Notes: generated by a model not told the origin, from the sequence alone. Shown: positions 34,267 to 43,583, counted from the first letter of the stretch. The stretch is DNA of 64,000 bases from Devosia sp. 1566 (GCF_004005995.1 NZ_CP034767.1:3286001-3350000), one strand, 5' to 3'. Translations and numbers: made by a program.

Positions 34267-35846
34267 CGCTTCCTCTTACTGCCCCCGCCGGCTCGCCCCA
34301 GGGCGGCCCGGCCAGCGCGCTGCGGGTTGAGGCCCTGTCCAAGCATTTCGGCACGACGCGCGTGTTGTCCGACGTGACGCTTGAAATCGCGCCCGGCGAA
34401 GTGCACGGGCTGTTGGGCCAGAACGGCTCGGGCAAATCGACCTTCATCAAGATCCTGGCGGGCTTTCACACCCCTGACCAGGGCGGGCGCCTGTTGGTGG
34501 GTGGCCAGGAGGTGCCCCTTCCCTTGCCGCCGGGCGAATTTCGCAAGCTCGGCATTGCCTTTGTGCATCAGCATCTGGGCCTCATCGCCTCCATGTCCGT
34601 GCTGGAAAATCTGCTGATCGGGGAGCACGCCACAGAGCCGCGCTGGCGCATCAACTGGAGCGCTCAGGCACGCCGCGCCAGGGAATTGTTCGCGCGCTTC
34701 GGCCTCGCCCTCGACCCTTATGCCGAGGTGGAGAGCCTCAGTTCGGTTGAGCGGGCGCTGCTCGCCATCGTGCGCGCCTTTGATCAGCTCGAGCAAGCCA
34801 AGGGCACGCTCACCAAGCTCTTGATCCTTGACGAGCCGACGCCTTTCCTGCCCGCCAAGGATGTCGGCAAGCTGTTTGACCTGGTGCGCGCCATCGTGGC
34901 GCAAGGCGCGAGCGTGATCTTTGTTTCGCACGATATCGACGAGGTCAGCGAGATCACCGATCGCATCAGCGTGCTGCGCGATGGGCAGCTGGCCGGCTCC
35001 CTCATCACCAAATCCGCCAGCAAGGCCCAGATCGTTGAACTCATCATCGGCCGCTCGGTTGATCTGGCCACTATGCGGGCGCCCGAACGTGAGTTCGGGT
35101 CCGAGGTGGCGATCATTGCCGGCCTGCGAGGCGGTGCCGTGGAGGATTTCTCCTTGCGCGTGCGGGCTGGAGAAGTGGTGGGGATCACCGGGTTGATCGG
35201 CTCGGGCTATGACGATGTGGTTAGCCTGTGCTTTGGCGCCACCCGGGCGGACGCGGGATTCCTGACGCTTGAGGGCACCGAGAGCGACTTGAGCCAAGCC
35301 ACGCCGCACCAGTCGGTGCGCAATGGCATTGCCTTTATCCCCGGTGACCGGCTTGCGGCCGGCGTGGTGCCCACGCTCAGCGTCACCGACAACGCGACCC
35401 TGCCCATCCTGCGACGCTTTGGAGGCGGCTGGTTGCTCTCGCGCAGCGCCATGCGCGCAGAAGCGGCGCGCCTCAACGCCGCCTTTGACGTGCGCCCGGC
35501 CGATCCCGAGGCGCTGATGAGCGCCCTGTCGGGCGGCAACCAGCAGAAGGTGGTGCTGGCCAAGTGGTTCCAGCTGCAGCCCAAGCTGGTGCTGCTGGAC
35601 GAGCCGACGCAGGGCGTCGATATCGGCGCGCGCGAACAGGTGTTCGGCGAAATCCGCCGCATGGCTGACGCTGGTGCAGCGATCATCTGCGCCAGCTCGG
35701 ATCATGAGCAATTGGCCGCGATCTGCAATCGGGTGGTTGTGCTGGGCCGAGGCCGCCAGGTGGCGGAACTCGAAGGCGCCGCCATCTCCAAATCGGCCAT
35801 CGCCGAAAGCTGTTACATTACCGAAGACACTGGAGCCAAGCTGTAA
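34263..35846 (+). CDS. Two-domain ribose-type ABC importer ATPase (RbsA-like)
   Basis: The protein is 527 residues with a TTG start inside TTGA at the preceding stop. Domain 1 has Walker A GQNGSGKST and Walker B LLILDEPTPFL but a poor signature (LSSVERALLAIVRA). Domain 2 has a degenerate Walker A (GLIGSGYDD, no Lys) but a good signature (LSGGNQQKVVLAKW) and LLDEPTQGVD. This gives one composite working ATP site, the usual asymmetry of RbsA-like proteins. It is coupled to the permease by TAATG. Confidence 0.9.
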   Translation: MTLPLTAPAGSPQGGPASALRVEALSKHFGTTRVLSDVTLEIAPGEVHGLLGQNGSGKSTFIKILAGFHTPDQGGRLLVGGQEVPLPLPPGEFRKLGIAFVHQHLGLIASMSVLENLLIGEHATEPRWRINWSAQARRARELFARFGLALDPYAEVESLSSVERALLAIVRAFDQLEQAKGTLTKLLILDEPTPFLPAKDVGKLFDLVRAIVAQGASVIFVSHDIDEVSEITDRISVLRDGQLAGSLITKSASKAQIVELIIGRSVDLATMRAPEREFGSEVAIIAGLRGGAVEDFSLRVRAGEVVGITGLIGSGYDDVVSLCFGATRADAGFLTLEGTESDLSQATPHQSVRNGIAFIPGDRLAAGVVPTLSVTDNATLPILRRFGGGWLLSRSAMRAEAARLNAAFDVRPADPEALMSALSGGNQQKVVLAKWFQLQPKLVLLDEPTQGVDIGAREQVFGEIRRMADAGAAIICASSDHEQLAAICNRVVVLGRGRQVAELEGAAISKSAIAESCYITEDTGAKL

Positions 35847-36838
35847 TGACCCAAATCAATGCGGCTCGGGGCACAACCCGGAACAGGAACTGGGTAGTGT
35901 GGGGCGAGCGCTATGGCCTCGTTCTGGCCTGGGTGGCGGTGATCATCGTCTTTAGCCTATTGCGGCCGACGACCTTTTTCAGCTGGGCCAATTTCTCCAC
36001 CATCTTCGGCTCGCAAGCGGTCCTCGTCGTCATGACGCTGGGCCTGATCGTGCCGTTGACGGCCGGCGACTACGATCTTTCCATCGCGGGCAATCTGACG
36101 CTCAGTGCCATGGTGATCGCGGTCCTCAATGTTTACTTCGACTGGCCCATCGTGGCGGCAGTGCTGGCGGCGGTAGCCACCGGTCTCGTGATCGGGGCGG
36201 TGAACGCCTTTCTCGTCCTTTATTTCCGCATCAACTCGCTGATCGTCACATTGGGCATGGGCACGTTCCTCCATGGCATCACGCTGTGGATCTCGAACTC
36301 CAACACGATCAGCGGCATCGACTTTGCCATCACCAATGCGGTTATTGTCACCCGCTTGTTCGGCATTCCCATGGCCTTTTATTACGCGCTGATCGTGGCG
36401 GCGATCATCTGGTATATCTTCACCTTCACCGCCGCCGGTCAGCGCCTGCTGTTTGTGGGCCGCGGGCGTGAAGTCGCCCGGCTCTCGGGCATTCGCGTCG
36501 ACCAGGTTCGCGCGGTCACCTTCCTGGTTTCGGGAGCTCTGGGCGGCTTGGCCGGCGTGCTGTTTGTCGGCTCACTGGGCGCTGCAGACCCCAATTCGGG
36601 CCTCACTTACCTCCTGCCTGCCTTTGCCGCGGCATTCCTGGGTGCTACCAGCATCACGCCCGGTCGCTTCAACCCCATCGGATCGGTGATCGCCGTCTAT
36701 TTCCTTGTGACCGGCATTACGGGCCTGTCGATCCTGGGCATCAGCACCTTCGTGCAGGATCTGTTTTATGGCGGCGCGCTCGTGATAGCGGTTTGCCTCT
36801 CCCAACTCGTTCGCGGCCGCCAGGAGCGCTTGTCTTGA
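35846..36838 (+). CDS. Ribose-type ABC importer permease (RbsC-like)
   Basis: The protein is 330 residues with multiple hydrophobic segments. Landmarks are VVMTLGLIVPLTAGDYDLSIAGN, NAFLVLYFRINSLIVTLGMG, FVGRGREVARLSGIRVDQVR and AFLGATSITPGRFNPIGSV. It forms the membrane channel for the hydantoin-module importer. Its ATG shares a base with the ATPase stop, and its stop overlaps the TTG of the M20 gene. Confidence 0.92.
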   Translation: MTQINAARGTTRNRNWVVWGERYGLVLAWVAVIIVFSLLRPTTFFSWANFSTIFGSQAVLVVMTLGLIVPLTAGDYDLSIAGNLTLSAMVIAVLNVYFDWPIVAAVLAAVATGLVIGAVNAFLVLYFRINSLIVTLGMGTFLHGITLWISNSNTISGIDFAITNAVIVTRLFGIPMAFYYALIVAAIIWYIFTFTAAGQRLLFVGRGREVARLSGIRVDQVRAVTFLVSGALGGLAGVLFVGSLGAADPNSGLTYLLPAFAAAFLGATSITPGRFNPIGSVIAVYFLVTGITGLSILGISTFVQDLFYGGALVIAVCLSQLVRGRQERLS

Positions 36839-38070
36839 CCCCCATCACCATCGACCCCGCGCTGGTTGAAGCCATGATCATGGAAATGGGAGCCATTGGC
36901 GCCCATAGCGGCACCGGCGTGTGGCGCACCGTGTATTCGCCCGAATGGGTGGCGGCCAATGACCTCTTTGCCCGCTGGGCCGCCGAAGCGGGCCTCAGTG
37001 TCAGCCGCGACGCGGTGGGCAATGTCTGGGGCAAGCTCGAGGGCAGCCAGGGCGGCCCATCCATCGTTTCGGGCTCGCACATCGACACCCAATGTCCGGG
37101 CGGGCGCTATGACGGCACGCTCGGAGCGCTGAGTGCGCTGATTGCCCTGCGGGCGCTGAAGGCGCAATACGGCCAGCCCAAGCGGACACTGGAAGCGCTT
37201 TCCCTCTGCGAAGAAGAAGGCAGCCGCTTCCCGACGGCCAATTTTTGGGGCTCGCGCGCCATTACCGGCGCCATCCAGCAAGACGACGCCGACAGCACCC
37301 ATGACTTCGAAGGCATGAGCATCGCCAATGCCATGCGCGCAGTGGGCCTTGATCCCAGCCGGATCGCCACGGCGCAGCGGGACGATATCGAGAGCTTTGT
37401 GGAACTCCATATCGAGCAGGGCCCGATCCTCGAACATGCCGACCTGCCGGTGGCCATCGTTGATGCCATCACCGGCCTGCGGCATTATCGGGTCACGCTG
37501 CGCGGCGAGCAGAACCATGCCGGTGCCTTCCCCATGGATCTGCGCCGTGATCCTATGGCCGGTTTCCTTGAAATCGGCAGTGGCGTGATCAACACCGCCC
37601 ACCGGCTCGGACGCCCTGCCGTGACCACGATCGGCCGGGTGGAGGTCAATCCCAATGGCGCCGCCGTGGTGCCCCGCGAAATCCGCTTCACCATCGATGT
37701 GCGCCACCCCCACCCCGCCAAAGGCGAGGAGCTTTACCGCCTCCATGAGCAACTGATGCTGGAAGTAGCCGCACGGCGCGGGCTCGAGATCGAATGGGAT
37801 ATCGGCACCGAAAAGGCACCCTGCCTCAGCGACCCGGACCTTGTCGCCACCTTCCGCCAGGCAGCGGCGGATCAGGGCGTGCCCGCCCTCACCATGGCGA
37901 GCGGCGCCGGCCACGACACCCAGCAAATGGCCAAGATCGCCAAAACCGTAATGATCTTTGTGCGCTCCGAAAAAGGGCGCAGCCACACGCCTGAGGAGTT
38001 TTCAACCATCGCCGACATTGTCGCGGGCATCCAGGTGCTGGCCGCCGGGCTATATAAACTTGCTTACTGA
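36835..38070 (+). CDS. M20-family amidohydrolase (N-carbamoyl-L-amino-acid hydrolase / allantoate amidohydrolase type)
   Basis: The protein is 411 residues with a TTG start overlapping the permease stop (TTGA). The two-metal site looks complete: His and bridging Asp in GSHIDTQCPGGRYDGTLG, Glu in CEEEGSRF, His in ELHIEQGP, and His in MASGAGHDTQQMA. The dimerisation or lid region contains GEQNHAGAFPMDLRRDP. The family splits N-carbamoyl amino acids or allantoate. The link to hyuAB favours the N-carbamoyl-amino acid reaction (HyuC role), releasing amino acid, CO2 and ammonia. Confidence 0.9.
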   Translation: MTPITIDPALVEAMIMEMGAIGAHSGTGVWRTVYSPEWVAANDLFARWAAEAGLSVSRDAVGNVWGKLEGSQGGPSIVSGSHIDTQCPGGRYDGTLGALSALIALRALKAQYGQPKRTLEALSLCEEEGSRFPTANFWGSRAITGAIQQDDADSTHDFEGMSIANAMRAVGLDPSRIATAQRDDIESFVELHIEQGPILEHADLPVAIVDAITGLRHYRVTLRGEQNHAGAFPMDLRRDPMAGFLEIGSGVINTAHRLGRPAVTTIGRVEVNPNGAAVVPREIRFTIDVRHPHPAKGEELYRLHEQLMLEVAARRGLEIEWDIGTEKAPCLSDPDLVATFRQAAADQGVPALTMASGAGHDTQQMAKIAKTVMIFVRSEKGRSHTPEEFSTIADIVAGIQVLAAGLYKLAY

Positions 38071-39002
38071 TCGTGGGATTTCGCCCATCGCCACGAGCTG
38101 ACGAGGCGCCGGATGGCAGCTTGTGCTGGTGGGCCCCAGGTCGCCTTCCCACCGGGTCGACCGTGAACACCATCATCGCCGATAATAAGGCACACGAGAG
38201 CCTTGCCGAGTGCCCAACCGCGGGCACGGCGCAGGGTTGCTGCGTCAATTGCCGGGCGATAGCTGTCCCAGAAGCGACTGATTGCGCCATCAGGCAGCAG
38301 CAGCCACGCGGCACCCAGGTCGCAGGCAGGATCGCCTGCACACATGTCGCCAAAGTCAACGACGCCGCAAAAATCACCCCCTCTGGTCAGCAGATTGGCC
38401 GGGTGTAGGTCCGCATGAAGCCACATGGCTTGGCCCGTCCACGCAGGGGCGGTCACGGCGTCAGCCCAGATTTCACGCAGATCATCCGGATCGGCGATCA
38501 GCCGACGATCGGTTGCCTCTTTCAGGAACCGGGCAACACCTTCGCTGGATGTGGCCAGGGATCCGCCTCTGCCGTGTCGCCCGATTGGTGCAGCAGGAGG
38601 CGCGGGGTGGTGAAGCGCTGCCAGGAAAGCCGCAAGGCTGTCTGCGGCTTGAAGGCCAAGAGTCGCAGGGGCGCGGTCCGCTGGCTCGCCAGGAACCCAG
38701 GTCGTCACGATCCATGTGCGCGGGAACAGCTCGGAAGGTTGCCCAAGTCTTTTGGGGACAGGTATCCGCAGCGGAAGACGCGAGGCCATGGCAGGCAAGA
38801 AAGCGTACTCCTTGAGGAGGAGTTCATCCGCATCTTGGGTCGACCAGGGCAAACGAACTGCGAGGTTGTCCCCCAGCCGCCACATCTGATTGTCCCAACC
38901 CAAAGCCCCCAAAACCAGCGGCAACTCGGCCAAGTCCGGGTGCTGTTCGCCAAGCAGCTTCGCGATCAGGTCCGCGTCGAGTGCCGCCTTGGTATCGCTC
39001 AT
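38064..39002 (-). CDS. Aminoglycoside phosphotransferase-fold (APH) kinase
   Basis: The protein is 312 residues from ATG 39002, preceded by AAGGGCG. The nucleotide site is in LGWDNQMWRLGDNLAVRLPW. The catalytic loop is WLHADLHPANLLT, and the metal-binding Asp is in GVVDFGDMCAGDPACDLG. The kinase residues are present, but family members phosphorylate many small molecules, so an antibiotic-resistance role should not be assumed. Its 3' end overlaps the convergent M20 gene by 7 bp. Confidence 0.88.
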   Translation of the reverse strand: MSDTKAALDADLIAKLLGEQHPDLAELPLVLGALGWDNQMWRLGDNLAVRLPWSTQDADELLLKEYAFLPAMASRLPLRIPVPKRLGQPSELFPRTWIVTTWVPGEPADRAPATLGLQAADSLAAFLAALHHPAPPAAPIGRHGRGGSLATSSEGVARFLKEATDRRLIADPDDLREIWADAVTAPAWTGQAMWLHADLHPANLLTRGGDFCGVVDFGDMCAGDPACDLGAAWLLLPDGAISRFWDSYRPAIDAATLRRARGWALGKALVCLIIGDDGVHGRPGGKATWGPPAQAAIRRLVSSWRWAKSHDQ

Positions 39003-39430
39003 TCGGTCGCCCTTGTTGGATGATGCTCGCCGCGCCAAGTGGTGCCGCTGCTGGTAGGCAGCAGACCAAACAGCACAAATTGTGGCCACGCCGGGGACGC
39101 GCCAAGCAGGCGGCCGAGATGTCTGCCCTTTTCCTCCTGTTTCACCCTCGACAGCTGAAATGGCGTCGTAGCGTTCGGGGCAGTGAGTGCGCCCCAGTCG
39201 GTCGTTCTCTGCGGGGTATACGGTTTGGACGCTGCCCCAGCCTGTTGCCAGCCGATCGACCCCGCTCGCCCGAGTGCCGTGTTCAATGAAGGACCCGCTG
39301 TAAGCGGTCAAAATCTATTGACCCCGTTGATGCAACGGGAAGGAAGGTCGGGGATTGCTCCAACCGGGTGGTAGTTGCCGGTCGCCCGGAAAACGCCGCC
39401 TTCCTGCAGTTATCACAATGGGAGTTCTCG
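39003..39430. other. Intergenic region without a supported gene
   Basis: This 428-bp divergent spacer separates the APH-fold kinase and the sugar dehydrogenase. A small inverted repeat, CCCGTT-GATGC-AACGGG (39323-39339), lies about 90 bp before the dehydrogenase start and could be regulatory. No convincing ORF or RNA gene was seen. Confidence 0.4.
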
Positions 39431-40657
39431 ATGCCTCGCCTTTCCCTTTTGCTTGTCGGGACCGTACTCTCCACGGCGGCACTGATGCCCCCTGTATTGG
39501 CGCAAGCGCCCACCGTGCAGACGCAAGCCCCAAATGCGCCTGATCAGGAGCCGGCCTTCGCCCAGCAGACGCGAGCACCACTGCCGGAAAACCCCACTGC
39601 TGTTGAAACGGAAGTGGTGGCAAGTGATCTGCCGCAACTTTGGGCGATGGAATTTCTTCCGGACAACCGCATGTTGGTGACCGCCAAAGCCGGGGCGCTG
39701 CACATCATCAGCGAAGATGGCGAAGTGAGCGCGCCGGTCGAGGGTGTTCCCTCTGTCGACAGCGAAGGACAGGGGGGGCTGCTCGACGTGGCGCTGGCGC
39801 CGGACTTCGAGAGCTCAGGCCTGATTTTCTTTTCGTTCTCCGAACCGCGTGAGGGCGGCAATGGCACATCCGTGGCCAAAGCCCGACTGGTGATGAACGA
39901 TGATGGCGGCGCCAGCCTCGAGGATATGGAGGTGATCTTCCAGCAGATGCCCACCTATGACGGCACCAAGCACTTCGGCTCTCGCCTCGTGTTCGGCACC
40001 GATGGATCCTTGTTTGTTACCGTGGGCGAGCGTTCCGACGTGGAGCCGCGGGTGCAGGCACAGGATCTGGGCTCTGGCTTGGGCAAGATCTTCCGCATCG
40101 ACCAGAATGGCGATCCGCTTCCCGACAATCCTTTTGTGGATGTGGAGGGCGCCCTGCCCGAGATTTGGAGCCTTGGGCACCGCAACATGCAGTCGGCGGC
40201 GCTGGATGGGCAAGGCCGTTTATGGGCAGTGGAACATGGGCCCAAGGGCGGTGACGAACTCAATCGTCCCGAGCCTGGCACCAATTATGGCTGGCCTGAA
40301 GTCACCTACGGGATCGACTATAGTGGCAAGCCGATCGGTGAGGGCATCACCCAGGACGCTGAAACCTCCCAGCCGGTCTATTATTGGGATCCGGTGATCG
40401 CGCCATCGGGCATGGCCTATTACGAGGGGGATGAATTCCCGCAATGGCAGGGTGCGTTTCTGGTCGGCGGCCTGGTGGCGCAATCCATTGTTGTCCTGCA
40501 CCTCAACGACAAAGATCAGGTCGAAACCGAGGAATGGGTGCCGCTCCAAGCCCGGGTCCGGGATGTCAAGGTCGGGCCTGACGGCGCGGTCTATGCAGTA
40601 ACCGAAGATGCCGAACGGGGCACCTCCGAGATCGTCCGCATCACCAACGCGTCGTAA
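39431..40657 (+). CDS. Exported PQQ-type aldose sugar dehydrogenase (YliI-like)
   Basis: The protein is 408 residues. GGGAG precedes the ATG at 39431. The signal peptide is MPRLSLLLVGTVLSTAALMP...VLAQ. A proline/glutamine-rich linker (residues about 25-55) precedes a six-bladed propeller with LWAMEFLPDNRMLVTAKAG, EGQGGLLDVALAPDF, GTKHFGSRLVF, GLGKIFRID, LGHRNMQSAALD and WAVEHGPKGGDELNRPEPG. It probably oxidises aldoses in the periplasm with PQQ. No PQQ synthesis genes are in the window. Confidence 0.9.
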   Translation: MPRLSLLLVGTVLSTAALMPPVLAQAPTVQTQAPNAPDQEPAFAQQTRAPLPENPTAVETEVVASDLPQLWAMEFLPDNRMLVTAKAGALHIISEDGEVSAPVEGVPSVDSEGQGGLLDVALAPDFESSGLIFFSFSEPREGGNGTSVAKARLVMNDDGGASLEDMEVIFQQMPTYDGTKHFGSRLVFGTDGSLFVTVGERSDVEPRVQAQDLGSGLGKIFRIDQNGDPLPDNPFVDVEGALPEIWSLGHRNMQSAALDGQGRLWAVEHGPKGGDELNRPEPGTNYGWPEVTYGIDYSGKPIGEGITQDAETSQPVYYWDPVIAPSGMAYYEGDEFPQWQGAFLVGGLVAQSIVVLHLNDKDQVETEEWVPLQARVRDVKVGPDGAVYAVTEDAERGTSEIVRITNAS

Positions 40658-40696
40658 GCTCGACCGGAGCTTGCATTTGGCGCGGCGTGATAAGCC

Positions 40697-40732
40697 CGAG
40701 GTGCCGGCACGTCCTTTGCGGCCGGCACCTCG
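40697..40732 (+). terminator. Strong stem-loop downstream of the sugar dehydrogenase
   Basis: CGAGGTGCCGGC and GCCGGCACCTCG form a perfect 12-bp stem with a 12-nt loop, 39 nt after the stop codon. It is followed by AGAACC rather than a T-run. A terminator or mRNA-protecting structure is inferred. Confidence 0.55.
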
Positions 40733-40793
40733 AGAACCGCTCACGAAGTGCCCCATATTGCGCGGCTCGTGGATGTTGTCCGTGTCGTACATG

Positions 40794-40827
40794 GGAATGA
40801 ATGGCACGTCGGAATGAATGGCACGTC
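40794..40827. repeat. Perfect tandem duplication of a 17-bp unit
   Basis: GGAATGAATGGCACGTC occurs twice in direct succession at 40794-40810 and 40811-40827, within the non-coding spacer between the sugar dehydrogenase and the LysR gene. It may be a simple slippage duplication. Confidence 0.85.
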
Positions 40828-40935
40828 GTGGGGCCCATCCACGGGCATGGTGTGAAGTCTTAGTTCCGTCTTCTCGATCACCGCATAGAGCAACTGCTGC
40901 CCCACTCCGCCGATGGAGGCTAGCGGAAATCAGTA

Positions 40936-41826
40936 CTAATCCAATTGGTCGAGAACCCATTGCCGGAAAGCCATCACACGCGGCAGTCCGGCTTTTGTTT
41001 GGGGTGTGATGAGGTAGTAGGCGCCCGGCCCGGCAACTCGCTGGGCGAAAGGCGACACAAGTTGAGCTTGAAGCAACTCTTGCTCGATCAGGAATGTGGG
41101 CAGCAGCGCCATGCCGAGGCCCGCCTTTGCCGCCTCGATGATCATAAAGAAATGCTCCAGCCGTGGGCCCCAGTTCATGGCAGGCACATCCGAGCCAATG
41201 GAGCGAAACCAGTACTCCCAGCTGTCCGGGCGTGTGGAGTGATCGATCAATCGATAGCTGCTTAGCTGGGCCGGTAATGTGAGATCAGGGCGACCATCGA
41301 GCAGCATAGGCGAGCAGACGACCTGGATCTCTTCGCTCATGAGCGGGTCGATCAGCGCGTCAGGCCACTGGCCGTGGCCAAAACGGATGGCAATGTCGAT
41401 TCGCTCGTTGATGAAATCGAGCTCGCCATCGCTGGAGACGACGTTCACCAAAATATCGGGGTAGAGCTTTTGGAAGGAGGGCAGACGCGGCAGGAGCCAG
41501 CGGGTGCCGAAAGTGGGAAGCATGCCGACCGAGAGCGTACCCTGCCCTGCCTTCGATGACATTAGTTCAACCGTGCCTGCTTCCAACAGGTCAAGTGATC
41601 GGCTCACGAGACGACTGTAATAGTGACCTTGGTCGGTCAACTCGATGCGTCGGCTGCGTCGCGTGAACAGCGCCACTTCGAGGTACTCTTCAAGGCTGTG
41701 CACAAGGCGGCTCGCCGCGCTCTGCGTCACGTTCAGCTCCTCGGCCGCCCGCGTGAATGAGTTATGTCGCGCCACGGCTTCGAAGGTTCTTAATGCGTTG
41801 AGCGAGGGGAGAACGCGTCGTTTCAC
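40936..41826 (-). CDS. LysR-family regulator, GcvA-like
   Basis: The protein is 296 residues. The helix-turn-helix is LRTFEAVARHNSFTRAAEELNVTQSAASRLVHSLEEYLEVALFTR, close to GcvA-type regulators. The effector domain includes DIAIRFGHGQWPDALIDPLM and SYRLIDHSTRPDSWEYWF. It diverges from the VOC protein and the long catabolic cluster to its right, which it may regulate. The divergent spacer to the VOC start is 129 bp. Confidence 0.92.
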   Translation of the reverse strand: MKRRVLPSLNALRTFEAVARHNSFTRAAEELNVTQSAASRLVHSLEEYLEVALFTRRSRRIELTDQGHYYSRLVSRSLDLLEAGTVELMSSKAGQGTLSVGMLPTFGTRWLLPRLPSFQKLYPDILVNVVSSDGELDFINERIDIAIRFGHGQWPDALIDPLMSEEIQVVCSPMLLDGRPDLTLPAQLSSYRLIDHSTRPDSWEYWFRSIGSDVPAMNWGPRLEHFFMIIEAAKAGLGMALLPTFLIEQELLQAQLVSPFAQRVAGPGAYYLITPQTKAGLPRVMAFRQWVLDQLD

Positions 41827-41955
41827 CAGTTACCATTCCATGAGGTCATGCAAGAGCGATCTTTATGCGCCTTGCGGCTCGCCGCCAAGCCGCTAGCTTT
41901 TTCCTTGGGGCGCAATAAAGCGCCGATCCATTTCCCACGGCTGGACCCGCCCAAA

Positions 41956-42366
41956 ATGATCCCATTCCACATGGCCTTCGCTGTGAAGGACAAAGAAAGC
42001 ACCCGGAACTTTTATGGTGGGGTCATCGGATGCAATGTCGGTCGGGAAGCGGAAAACTGGATCGATTTCGACTTCTTCGGACACCAGCTTTCTGCCCACA
42101 TCAACAGCGATCCCAAGCCTGAGGCGAAGTCGAAAGTCGGCACTGATATAGTGCCGCTGCATCATTTCGGCGCGGTGCTGCCGTGGGAGACCTGGAATGA
42201 ACTGATCGAACGGCTGCGCAGCGCGGCCTACCGCTTCGTCATGGAGCCCAAGATCCGCTTTGAGAACGAGCCGGGCGAGCAGGGCACGTTCTTTATTCTC
42301 GATCCATCAGGCAATGCTTTGGAATTTAAGTCCTTCCGCAATCCTGACGCCATCTTCGAACACTGA
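41956..42366 (+). CDS. VOC (glyoxalase/dioxygenase-fold) family protein
   Basis: The protein is 136 residues from ATG 41956 (MIPFHMAFAVKDKESTRNFY). The paired beta-alpha modules end with GTFFILDPSGNALEFKSF. Metal-ligand candidates are the first-strand His (PFHMAF) and the terminal Glu (LEFK), with HH in PLHHFGAV. The family includes glyoxalases, dioxygenases and antibiotic-binding proteins. As first gene of the DUF885 cluster it may process the imported compound. The frame is open further upstream but that part lacks family sequence. Confidence 0.82.
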   Translation: MIPFHMAFAVKDKESTRNFYGGVIGCNVGREAENWIDFDFFGHQLSAHINSDPKPEAKSKVGTDIVPLHHFGAVLPWETWNELIERLRSAAYRFVMEPKIRFENEPGEQGTFFILDPSGNALEFKSFRNPDAIFEH

Positions 42367-42377
42367 GTTTTAGCGCA

Positions 42378-43562
42378 ATGAATTCCTTCGAAATCGGTCG
42401 CGACCTCACTTCCATTACCATGGGCATCGATGCCTTCGAACGGCGTCAGCCCGCCGACCGCAGCTTGTTGGGGGGCGAGGGGTTGGTGCCAATTTATCTT
42501 GGTGCCGACAGCGTCAATCCGCGCACCTATGATGATGTAGAAACCATCAAGGCCGATCTGGACAGGCTGGCGACGGAAGCCGCAGCCCTCAAGGCGGGGC
42601 CGCGCAAGGTATTCCTTGAAGGCATGATCCGGTCCGTGCGCACGGCCACCAAGATGCTGGCCGGTGCGAGCCCGAGCTTTGAGGAAAAGGTCACCCAGCT
42701 GGTCGGCGCTCCCGCCGGCCGCGAAGATGAAGCCGTGATCGAAGATGCGCGCGCCAAGCTCGATGCGGTGCTCAAGCGCTCCGGTTTTGTCAACGGCACT
42801 CTGGGCCAGCGCGTCGCGGCTTGGGAGGAGGCTCGCGCGGTCCCCGCCGAGCAGGTCGAAACCGTGTTCCGCGAACTCATGGCCAAGGCCAAGGCCAAGA
42901 CTGACGCTATGATCTTTGACACCGGCGATTATGACATGGTGCTCAACCCTGTGCGCGGCATGTTCTACACCGCGCGCTGCTCCTTTAACGAAGGCAAGAT
43001 GGACCTCAATTTTGACCTGAGCTTCACGCGCGCTGCGCTCAAGCATCTGGTCTGCCACGAAGTTTATCCCGGGCACTCAACTCAGCTCCTGTCGACCAAG
43101 GCCGCAGTGGATGCGGGCGAGGCGCCTGCCGATGCGCTGCTGATCACCACCGATGCCATCACTGGTTGCGTACAGGAGGGCATCGGCGATCAGGGCGTGC
43201 ACCTGATCCATTTCGTGGAGGACGATGATGACGCGATCCATATCGAGCTGCGCCGCGTCCGCTCCGCTGCCCAGACCAGCGCTGCCTGGATGTTGATGGT
43301 CGAAGGCGTGCCGCGCGAGGACGTAGCCGACTATCTGCGCACTACGGCGATGGGGCAGGAAGCCTGGGTGCAAGGTCGCCTGCGTATGGCCGCCCATCCG
43401 TTCCGGGGACCGTTCATCTCGTCCTACTGGGCTGGCAATGAGACCGTCCGCAAAGTGCGCGAACGCGTCAGCGACGCTGAGCGCCCCGCTTTCATCAAGG
43501 CGCTCTACTCCTACGCCAATTCGCCCGAGAGCCTGTCGATGTTCCCCCAGGTCGCCAACTAA
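42378..43562 (+). CDS. DUF885-family metallopeptidase-like protein, short form
   Basis: The protein is 394 residues; usual DUF885 proteins are about 550-600. It keeps the zinc-binding pattern as CHEVYPGHSTQ (HExxxGH). No signal peptide is seen, so it is cytoplasmic. MFYTARCSFNEGKMDLNFDLSF precedes the motif. The sequence after it (TDAITGCVQEGIGDQGVHLI) contains Glu residues that could complete the metal site. It is 11 nt after the VOC gene. A hydrolase acting on the imported substrate is inferred. Confidence 0.75.
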   Translation: MNSFEIGRDLTSITMGIDAFERRQPADRSLLGGEGLVPIYLGADSVNPRTYDDVETIKADLDRLATEAAALKAGPRKVFLEGMIRSVRTATKMLAGASPSFEEKVTQLVGAPAGREDEAVIEDARAKLDAVLKRSGFVNGTLGQRVAAWEEARAVPAEQVETVFRELMAKAKAKTDAMIFDTGDYDMVLNPVRGMFYTARCSFNEGKMDLNFDLSFTRAALKHLVCHEVYPGHSTQLLSTKAAVDAGEAPADALLITTDAITGCVQEGIGDQGVHLIHFVEDDDDAIHIELRRVRSAAQTSAAWMLMVEGVPREDVADYLRTTAMGQEAWVQGRLRMAAHPFRGPFISSYWAGNETVRKVRERVSDAERPAFIKALYSYANSPESLSMFPQVAN

Positions 43563-43583
43563 AAGAAGGTCAGGGCTCCACCC

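Noticed and set aside
34242..35711. 489-codon minus-strand open frame
   Set aside because: It is antisense to the RbsA-like ATPase with Walker and signature motifs; the frame is Gln/His/Ala-rich noise.
38064..39002. APH-fold kinase as an antibiotic-resistance gene
   Set aside because: The catalytic motifs show only the kinase fold. Closely similar folds phosphorylate choline, homoserine, sugars and other metabolites, and no resistance context is present.
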